A stretch of DNA of 64,000 bases from the NCBI RefSeq assembly GCF_001006305.1, contig NZ_LBHJ01000020.1:124001-188000 (forward strand), given 5' to 3'. The translations under genes were made by a program, and so were the position numbers. The notes beneath the pieces were generated by a model. The model was not told where the DNA came from. It searched no databases and saw only the letters and a list, made by a program, of their open reading frames with translations. Position 1 is the stretch's first letter. Each line of letters starts with the position of its first letter. Source of the DNA: Silvibacterium bohemicum. GTDB lineage: Bacteria > Acidobacteriota > Terriglobia > Terriglobales > Acidobacteriaceae. This document shows, piece after piece, positions 58,449 to 64,000 of this stretch.

Positions 58449-59312
58449 CTACGTACTCAAGATCGCATTGCACTTCGGTCTCCGCGGTCGAGCAGAACGA
58501 AGGGAGCCCCAGAATCCTTCAGGAAGAGGGGTAAACTCAGGTTTCGCACTTGGGTTTCCAAAGAGGAAGCCTTGCATGATACCGATCCCGAGTTGCATGG
58601 ATACCTGCGCATCCTCGCCCTGCTCGATGCCTTCGGCGACAACCTGCGCGCCTATGTCCGATGCTAGGTTGACGAAGCTTTGAACCACGCTTCGTTTGAC
58701 AAGGCTGTTCGCGATCCCATCAATGAAGAACCGGTCCACCTTGATGAGATGTGGCTGAAGCTCGCAGATGACCCGCATACTGGCAAAGGCTGCTCCAACA
58801 TCATCGAGCGATATTGTTGCTCCCTGATCCAGTAGCGGGTCGATCAATCTGAGCAGAAGATCCGGCGACAAAATTGGTTCATGTTCCGTAAATTCGAGAA
58901 TGATCTGAGAGGGATGAAGGCCCGCGTTCTTGATCGCAAGCTGGAGATGAGTCAGAGCGAAAGCCGAAGCCAACAAAGTATTTGGTCTTATGTTGAGAAA
59001 GAGCTTACCGGGCCAGTGAAGTTTCGCGAAGGACTGAAGGACAAGCGTGTAAGCCGCCTCATCAAGTGCGGCACGCGTATCAGCCTCCTGTGCCGCCTGA
59101 AAGAGTTTCTCCGGAGCCTCAAGCGCAGTTCCAATCGGGCCTCGAATGAATCCTTCTACGGCAAATGGCTTCAGGTCGCCGACCTTATAGATCGACTGAA
59201 AGCTTGAGGTCAGTCCATTCTTCACGATCTGCCGGAGACGACTTATCCGGTTGGTTGAAGTTGCAGCAAAGTCGCACGTCATGATGTAAGAACCTTTCTG
59301 AGAAAGTTTCAA
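58449..59312 (-). CDS. EAL-domain protein with altered signature motif
   Basis: 287 residues (or 277 from the ATG at 59282). Most EAL-domain positions are kept: FLNIRP, IILEFTEHEP, ISLDDVGAAFASM, HLIKVDRFFIDG and VVAEGIEQ. The signature EAL-x-R is replaced by EGF-x-R (FAVEGFIRG). Because the metal-binding Glu is retained, cyclic-di-GMP phosphodiesterase activity is possible but unsure; it may be a sensor. The domain stands alone, without PAS or GGDEF. It is read in the same direction as the sigma-54 activator. Confidence 0.87.
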   Translation of the reverse strand: MKLSQKGSYIMTCDFAATSTNRISRLRQIVKNGLTSSFQSIYKVGDLKPFAVEGFIRGPIGTALEAPEKLFQAAQEADTRAALDEAAYTLVLQSFAKLHWPGKLFLNIRPNTLLASAFALTHLQLAIKNAGLHPSQIILEFTEHEPILSPDLLLRLIDPLLDQGATISLDDVGAAFASMRVICELQPHLIKVDRFFIDGIANSLVKRSVVQSFVNLASDIGAQVVAEGIEQGEDAQVSMQLGIGIMQGFLFGNPSAKPEFTPLPEGFWGSLRSARPRRPKCNAILST

Positions 59313-59415
59313 CCTGTCTAGCCAAAGAACTTAAATCTGACGCCCTTTAAGGGACTTCTCCGTCGCGGGAAAAAATCGTTCAGGCTCAAGTTGTTTGGAC
59401 ACGATCGTCCTTGCT

Positions 59416-59496
59416 CTAGGCGGCTACCGACAGCGGTATCAGAGTTACGAAAACTGCCAGCAACGAAAAGCTGGCTACAAAGCCGTGGGCTTTCAT
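59416..59496 (-). CDS. Tiny hydrophobic secreted or membrane peptide
   Basis: 26 residues, starting MKAHGFVASFSLLAVFVTL and ending IPLSVAA. The ATG is preceded by AAAAAGGAGATCCTCG, a strong ribosome-binding site, which is the main reason to accept so short a gene. The sequence is essentially a signal peptide or single membrane segment. It lies at the end of the metal-resistance-like group. The rest of 59313-59629 contains only this gene and a terminator. Confidence 0.45.
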   Translation of the reverse strand: MKAHGFVASFSLLAVFVTLIPLSVAA

Positions 59497-59554
59497 CGAG
59501 GATCTCCTTTTTAATCGATTGAAGTGAGAAGTCAACGGTTACATGCTCGGAAGC

Positions 59555-59590
59555 TTCATATGGCCGCGCCTTTAAGAGCGGCCATATGAA
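59555..59590 (-). terminator. Strong hairpin after Met-rich protein gene
   Basis: Perfect 13-bp stem TTCATATGGCCGC (59555-59567) with GCGGCCATATGAA (59578-59590) and a 10-base loop, 40 bp beyond the stop of the leftward Met-rich gene. No clear T-run follows on the minus strand. Confidence 0.6.
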
Positions 59591-59629
59591 AGGAATCCCA
59601 AGGCCAGATACGGAATCCGCAGTACTGTT

Positions 59630-59962
59630 CTAGTTTTGTGGTTGAGTATTTTGCCTCTCGTCTCTCATGGCATTGGAACTCTTCATGCCGCACTTCCCGC
59701 GTGTGTTCTGTGTCGTGTTCATCGTTTTCATGCCGCCATCCATCTGTTCGCTCTTAGCCTGCGTACGCCTATGGCAGCCCCCCGTCGTCGAATCCTTTGG
59801 CGTGGCCTGGTCTTGCTGCGTCTGGCCACTCTGCATCTGCATGCCTGGCATATTCTGCATTTGCTGATCGTTGTTCGTGCTGGACTGCTGCGCCCACGCT
59901 GCAGTTGCGAAGGTCAGACTCATCGATCCCGCAATTGCCAGAACTCTTAGTTTGCCGTTCAT
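59630..59962 (-). CDS. Secreted Met/Gln-rich protein, probable copper binder
   Basis: 110 residues with signal peptide (VLAIAGSMSLTFATAAWAQQ). The mature part is disordered and rich in Met, Gln, Asn and Thr, with MQNMPGMQMQSG, EQMDGGMKTM and KCGMKSSNAM. Met-x-Met and Met-x-x-Met patterns plus a few Cys/His are typical of periplasmic Cu(I)-binding proteins. The neighbouring P1B ATPase and PCYC protein support a metal role. The start follows CAAGGAGAACGC. Confidence 0.65.
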   Translation of the reverse strand: MNGKLRVLAIAGSMSLTFATAAWAQQSSTNNDQQMQNMPGMQMQSGQTQQDQATPKDSTTGGCHRRTQAKSEQMDGGMKTMNTTQNTRGKCGMKSSNAMRDERQNTQPQN

Positions 59963-60046
59963 GCGTTCTCCTTGTTTGTGATTTGTTAAATTGCCCGCGG
60001 TTGCCGCTGACCGATCCAGCTTTGTTCAGCGATTTAATATCCATCT

Positions 60047-60208
60047 CTATTGCGCTTTGGTGTCACGATCGAGTTGTTTCCTCATGTCACGCATCGCTAA
60101 ATACATCACTGCGGGACACAGCAATATAAGGATCACGGACTTGAGTCCCTCCCAACTGCCCAGACAGCTAAACAGCAATAGAGCACTCTCGCTATGTATC
60201 GGTGTCAT
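60047..60208 (-). CDS. Small single-membrane-segment protein
   Basis: 53 residues starting MTPIHSESALLLFSCLGSWE, with the membrane segment SVILILLCPAVMYLAM and a charged tail (RDMRKQLDRDTKAQ). The ribosome-binding site AAGGAGGAAA directly before the ATG is near perfect. Small one-helix membrane proteins of this kind (for example DUF2933-like) are common in copper and mercury resistance groups, but the family is not proven here. It lies between the Met-rich and PCYC genes in the same direction. Confidence 0.65.
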   Translation of the reverse strand: MTPIHSESALLLFSCLGSWEGLKSVILILLCPAVMYLAMRDMRKQLDRDTKAQ

Positions 60209-60322
60209 TTTCCTCCTTGGTGCGACCGGCGTAGGTCCCGTCAGAGCGCCTTACATCGACTCCATCTATCGGTGGGTGTTGCTTTGCAAAATTGTCTTCC
60301 TTGTGGGTTGTCTCCTTAACAT

Positions 60323-60796
60323 TCAGTCCTGAAATTGAATCGTCTTCCAATCACCATGAGCAATCTCAGTGCGAATCTGTTTCGCCGACCTGCCCTTACG
60401 GTGTTCCTGCAGTGCAAACAACGCCTCTTTCACGCAGATGTCACACTCTGACCCGTGCTGACTACCAAAGCAGTCAAGCAAACTACGGTGGCCTGCGTTG
60501 CGATCGCAGTGGCAATAACAAGGCTGCTGGGCCAGGATCTCGGGAATCTCCTTGGCCGACTCGTAGGCCGCTGCAACATCACGGTTTGAAAACCTCTTAG
60601 GATCGAGCGTCTGAGGTAGCGGCTTCGCCTTGTCGATGGTTGCAAAATAGCGGGGAATGGATTCCGCTAGCACCTGAGTTGTTGGGTGGTGTAGCACAAG
60701 GAAAAACGCGACACCATGTAGAACAACGATTACAACGGCTACAATGAGCACGAACTTCCAATTCGCAACTTTCGCCTTCTGTTTCGTGCGCTTCAT
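60323..60796 (-). CDS. PCYC-motif membrane-anchored protein
   Basis: 157 residues. It has a basic start, one membrane anchor (FVLIVAVVIVVLHGVAFFLVL) and an extracytoplasmic domain. The hallmark is QPCYCHCDRNAGHRSLLDCF, followed by SECDICVKEALFALQEHR, a cysteine/histidine-rich pattern of the PCYCGC family. These proteins are thought to handle metal ions or redox partners; function is not established. The start overlaps the stop of the upstream gene by 4 bp, so both are co-translated. Confidence 0.8.
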   Translation of the reverse strand: MKRTKQKAKVANWKFVLIVAVVIVVLHGVAFFLVLHHPTTQVLAESIPRYFATIDKAKPLPQTLDPKRFSNRDVAAAYESAKEIPEILAQQPCYCHCDRNAGHRSLLDCFGSQHGSECDICVKEALFALQEHRKGRSAKQIRTEIAHGDWKTIQFQD

Positions 60797-61179
60797 GGTC
60801 TAGCTCCAAGGGCCTTCTCCTCGTGGAAGGCGGCTAATATAGTGGCTCGTTCCTCCTGTTTGCTAAAGTCAGAGATCGAGTCTTCACAATGTCGCTGCAT
60901 TGGGACGGCCATCTTCCCATCGAACGGCAGCGGGTTCTTTCGGTACATCGCAGCCATCTCTTCGTGATACCGAACTTTCTCTCCGAGGTTTCGGGCTTGC
61001 TCTCGGTAGTACACCGATAGGCTGAGATGCTCTTGTGGAGTAGCGGCAGTGGCTTCCAGCGCTCTGGCTTGTTTCTTTGTAAGAACTATGGAAATGTTGG
61101 ACGCCTGCTCTGCCATGCCATCCGAAATGCCGAGAATCAGCAGCAGAGACAACGCCAGGAATCTATGGTTGATCGACAT
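60793..61179 (-). CDS. Secreted helical protein of the metal-resistance-like group
   Basis: 128 residues with signal peptide (RFLALSLLLILGISDGMAE). The mature part is helical, with EHLSLSVYYREQARNLGEKV and YHEEMAAMYRKNP, and a second helix from FSKQEERATILAAFHEEKA. Several His and Met residues could contact metal ions. Similar proteins are common beside copper genes in acidobacteria, to my impression. It overlaps the PCYC gene by 4 bp, which links their functions. The start follows GGAAGGAGAAAAAAT. Confidence 0.65.
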   Translation of the reverse strand: MSINHRFLALSLLLILGISDGMAEQASNISIVLTKKQARALEATAATPQEHLSLSVYYREQARNLGEKVRYHEEMAAMYRKNPLPFDGKMAVPMQRHCEDSISDFSKQEERATILAAFHEEKALGARP

Positions 61180-61202
61180 ATTTTTTCTCCTTCCAACGTC
61201 AC

Positions 61203-61529
61203 TTACTGTTTGGCTGCCTCAATGAACTCGACAGTCAACGTGGAGCCGGACACCTCCCCTCCGACGGTGACATTCTGTCCGGCGAATTTGTCGAACTGCG
61301 CTTTATCTCCCTTCAGGCTGTAGATCTGCTCCTTGCTGACAAGGACAAAATCAGACCCTTGCTTGACGCATTCCCGGATGCATTGTGCAAGACCCTTTCC
61401 TTGCATCATGTGGTGCCCAGCGCACATTGCATCGCTCACCGCCCCGGTGAAGACCTGGCTTGCTTGAGCGGAGACAGTAACAGCGGATAGAGCAACAGAT
61501 AGGAATAAAGCCGAGATTCGTATACGCAT
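61203..61529 (-). CDS. Small secreted protein with Cys/His-rich middle
   Basis: 108 residues from ATG 61529, with AAGGAGAACTCTA upstream. The signal peptide is RISALFLSVALSAVTVSAQA. The mature domain has TGAVSDAMCAGHHMMQGK, then CIRECVKQGSDFVLVS, and a beta-rich end AGQNVTVGGEVSGSTLTV. The arrangement suggests a small OB-like fold with Cys/His residues suited to metal binding. No function is known to me. It lies upstream of, and in line with, the preceding helical-protein gene. Confidence 0.7.
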   Translation of the reverse strand: MRIRISALFLSVALSAVTVSAQASQVFTGAVSDAMCAGHHMMQGKGLAQCIRECVKQGSDFVLVSKEQIYSLKGDKAQFDKFAGQNVTVGGEVSGSTLTVEFIEAAKQ

Positions 61530-61803
61530 TAGAGTTCTCCTTGAATTACGGGTTAGATAGGTATAGGTTGAGTTTGATCGGTGATTTAGGTTGCCCAAGG
61601 ATGCTGGCCAGGAGCGGCACGGTCATCGGTGATACCCGCCCCGGCGAAAAGGATGCTTTCTTGTATGGCAGCTTTCGATGAGCTACGAAAGTCAGGGTCG
61701 CAATTATTGCGAGAGTGAAATTTTGATTGAAGATGGTCGTGCCAGGACTAGCAATTAGCAGCAACGCTGACTTCGCGAGTTGTCCTTACGTGACAATAAG
61801 AAG

Positions 61804-62970
61804 CTATTGGCAAATAAGATTTCTTATCGCTAAATCAACTGTGCGTAAATCCCAGCCTGATCGGATCTCCATCTGAAGCCTCCTCCCCGGTTCTCCATGC
61901 AATTCTTTCGATAGATCATCCTGAGTCATTCCTGTCGTGCTTGATCCATTGACTGAGAGCACTTCATCCCCCACTTTGAAACCTGCGTCGGAGGCGGGAG
62001 TCGGACTCCAGACCGCCATGACAGCAAAGGCTCCCGTAGCATCCTTTGCGAACTGAATACCGATTGTGGAGAATCTGTCTTGATCTGCCTTGAAACTATG
62101 GTCAGGGTTGAGATACAGGGAGTTATTCGCCAAATCAAGCACAACGATAAATTGCCTTAGAAAATCACTCCCCAGTAGACCGTCAACCCCGGGATCGGCA
62201 AAGAAGCCGACGGACGTCGGTGGCTGTACCCTCATTGGCAGATTCCGATAGGAAGTGTGTCCAATAGTCACCTGTTGGATACACACCAACTTAGAAGTCA
62301 CCGATGTGCCCGGTGAACGAACACCATCGATGAGCGAGACTATTGTTTTGTTCTGGTTCAGTTTCGCCCATCCGCTTTGTGACAGAGCGCTGAAGTTCGT
62401 GCCTGTATCAAGCAGGAAGTTCAACGGTACTCCCCCGAAGTTCAGGTACGCGAAATATCGATTTCCAACGCTACGCAGCTTGATGGGAAGACCATGATGC
62501 GTACCGAATGAATGGTCGAACGTAACGGACCCTGCAGAATAATCAAATGTGACCGTAAATCTGCGAAGGAAATCATTTCCCACGACACCATCGATGTGTA
62601 CCCCAAGCGCTCTGGAATTTGCTGTCAAATCATCCGTCAAAACCCTTAGATTTCTGCTGTGAATGGATAGGGTGTCGAGATCAGTTACGAGCATAACCTC
62701 GGTCTTATCCGAGGAGTAAGGTCTCAGAATATCCGCGTTTCCAACCGGGTGGAGACCAAGTCGCTCTGCGAACTCTCGATCAAGAAGAGAGTGCTCTGCA
62801 CCTGTGTCGAGAAGTAGAATAGCCGGCGATCCATTCACTCTGGCATCTACCAAGAACGTACCGTCGATGTTATGCGACTGCGCATCCGCCGCCCTAATAA
62901 GAATTCCGTTCAGGACGCTGAGACATATGAACAGCAGCATTCTTCCGAGAACTCGTGGTGTGGATTTCAT
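61804..62970 (-). CDS. Retropepsin-like aspartyl protease with PDZ domain
   Basis: About 388 residues from ATG 62970; starts at 62997 or 62940 are also in frame. The signal peptide is RMLLFICLSVLNGILIRAAD. Two aspartyl-protease half domains are present: AILLLDTGAEHSLLD and FLLDTGTNFSALS, each with the catalytic DTG. A C-terminal PDZ domain follows (DAGFKVGDEVLSVNG, then MTQDDLSKELHGEPG). Two DTG motifs in one chain suggest a single-chain, pepsin-like arrangement. It probably acts in the periplasm. The 270 bases after its stop (61530-61803) contain no gene I can support. Confidence 0.88.
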   Translation of the reverse strand: MKSTPRVLGRMLLFICLSVLNGILIRAADAQSHNIDGTFLVDARVNGSPAILLLDTGAEHSLLDREFAERLGLHPVGNADILRPYSSDKTEVMLVTDLDTLSIHSRNLRVLTDDLTANSRALGVHIDGVVGNDFLRRFTVTFDYSAGSVTFDHSFGTHHGLPIKLRSVGNRYFAYLNFGGVPLNFLLDTGTNFSALSQSGWAKLNQNKTIVSLIDGVRSPGTSVTSKLVCIQQVTIGHTSYRNLPMRVQPPTSVGFFADPGVDGLLGSDFLRQFIVVLDLANNSLYLNPDHSFKADQDRFSTIGIQFAKDATGAFAVMAVWSPTPASDAGFKVGDEVLSVNGSSTTGMTQDDLSKELHGEPGRRLQMEIRSGWDLRTVDLAIRNLICQ

Positions 62971-63008
62971 GCAGTGTGCGAGTGTGAATGCGATCAATAT
63001 CCCACCAT

Positions 63009-64000
63009 CTACCGTTTGAGTGAACTTGTTCGTAGCCTTAAGGAGTTCGCGATAACTGAGACTGAGCTGAAACTCATGGCTGCGGCCGCAATCATGGGAT
63101 TCAGCAGCAATCCAAAGAACGGGTACAGAACACCTGCCGCAAGCGGCACCCCCAGAGCGTTGTAAAAAAACGCGAAAAACAGGTTCTGGCGAATATTGCT
63201 CATCGTGCGTTGACTTAGCCGTCTGGCTTTCACAATCCCGCGAAGATCGCCTTTCACGAGCGTGATGCCTCCTGTCTCCATCGCCACGTCCGTCCCTGTT
63301 CCCATGGCGATTCCTACATGCGCCTGTGCGAGTGCTGGCGCATCGTTTACCCCATCACCGGCCATAGCGACAATTGCCCCTTGTGACTGGAGCCTCTTGA
63401 CGACCTCCGCCTTTTTCTCGGGCAACACATCTGCCTCAAACTCGATTCCGAGCCTTCGGGCGACGGCAGCGGCGGTTGTGTGGTTGTCACCCGTGACCAT
63501 GACGACCTTAATGCCTTCTTGCTTCAACTGCTGAATGGCCTCAAGGGCCGATTTCTTGATAGGGTCAGCGACCGCAATAAGACCAGCGCACTGACCGTCA
63601 GATGCGACAAACATAACCGTCTGGCCCTCCTTGCGAAGACTTTCCGCCCGTTCTTGTAGCGTGTCGGAAGAGGCACCAAGATCCTGCATAAGAGCAGCGT
63701 TTCCGACTCCAATTCGCCTGCCCATTAAGGTTCCAGTGACACCTTTTCCCGTAATCGACTGAAACTCTCCCACTGCGATTAACTCGATATTCTTCTCCTT
63801 GGCTCCAGCAATAATGGCCGCAGCAAGCGGATGCTCGCTGGCCTTTTCGAGGCTGGCTACCGACTGGAGGAGCGGGGCTTCTTCGAAACCTTCTACCGAG
63901 ACAATCGCCGTGAGGCGCGGCTTTCCTTCGGTGAGGGTGCCGGTTTTGTCCACGACAAGGGTGTCCACCTTCTCAAAAATCTCCAGCGCCTCAGCATTGC
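63009..64000 (-). CDS. copA: Copper-type P1B ATPase, partial (N-terminus beyond window)
   Basis: About 330 C-terminal residues; the frame stays open to the right edge of the window, so the metal-binding and first membrane regions are outside. The phosphorylation motif [11 protein letters not shown], the nucleotide-binding SEHPLAAAI (with the HP of P1B pumps) and GKGV, MVTGDN and [13 protein letters not shown] are present. The last two membrane segments carry [13 protein letters not shown] and the M8 signature [20 protein letters not shown], typical of Cu(I) exporters. It pumps metal ions out of the cytoplasm. It lies 40 bp upstream of the protease gene. Confidence 0.93.
   Translation of the reverse strand, partial: NAEALEIFEKVDTLVVDKTGTLTEGKPRLTAIVSVEGFEEAPLLQSVASLEKASEHPLAAAIIAGAKEKNIELIAVGEFQSITGKGVTGTLMGRRIGVGNAALMQDLGASSDTLQERAESLRKEGQTVMFVASDGQCAGLIAVADPIKKSALEAIQQLKQEGIKVVMVTGDNHTTAAAVARRLGIEFEADVLPEKKAEVVKRLQSQGAIVAMAGDGVNDAPALAQAHVGIAMGTGTDVAMETGGITLVKGDLRGIVKARRLSQRTMSNIRQNLFFAFFYNALGVPLAAGVLYPFFGLLLNPMIAAAAMSFSSVSVIANSLRLRTSSLKR

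Noticed and set aside
61546-61764. Leftward 72-codon frame between the Cys/His-rich protein and the protease genes
   Set aside because: No ribosome-binding site, no motif, and amino-acid composition typical of chance frames.

Overview
The window most likely comes from an acidobacterium of the Terriglobales type (relatives of Granulicella, Edaphobacter or Terriglobus). This is inferred from two very large Oar-like TonB-dependent receptors with an N-terminal carboxypeptidase-regulatory domain, the winged-helix membrane regulator typical of that lineage, frequent AGGAG ribosome-binding sites and moderately high G+C. No 16S gene or species marker is present.

Layout. Positions 1-1763 are chromosomal flank: a partial ECF sigma factor, a secreted protein and a tRNA-Ala(GGC). 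From 1764 to about 27.4 kb lies the backbone of an integrative conjugative element next to that tRNA. It carries a tyrosine integrase and an excisionase-like gene, a VirB-type secretion operon (virB2-B3-B4-B9-B10-lipoprotein-B5-B6-B8), SSB-like proteins, DNA methyltransferases, a PP-loop/transglycosylase-like modification cassette, an oriT-like palindrome with iterons, virD4 and virB11. Three copies of a 210-260 bp imperfect palindrome sit directly before a methyltransferase gene and two ssb-like genes. One copy is split by an IS110-family (IS1111-like) insertion sequence. A 47-bp sequence is shared by the excisionase and virB2 promoter regions. No canonical relaxase is visible.

From 27.4 to about 43 kb is mixed content: degraded genes, an Oar receptor with its regulator, secreted proteins, a GDPD phosphodiesterase, LysR and XRE regulators, and an AbiE-type toxin-antitoxin pair. 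I found no second copy of the tRNA end, so the right border of the element is unknown and some of this may be cargo.

From 43.3 to 56.2 kb is a lasso-peptide-type RiPP locus. An ECF sigma factor, an anti-sigma factor, a TonB receptor and an Atxe2-like isopeptidase are read rightwards. They converge on a leftward operon of PqqD-like B1, an APH-type kinase, the B2 leader peptidase, the asparagine-synthetase-like cyclase and a 44-residue precursor. The inferred logic is that the peptide is made and exported, recaptured through the TonB receptor and opened by the isopeptidase, with the sigma/anti-sigma pair sensing it. The precursor does not fit the usual lasso core rules.

From 56.5 kb to the end come a sigma-54 activator, an EAL protein, and a leftward metal-resistance-like group: tiny secreted and membrane proteins, a Met-rich protein, a PCYC-motif protein, an aspartyl protease with PDZ domain, and the C-terminal part of a copper-type P1B ATPase cut by the window edge.
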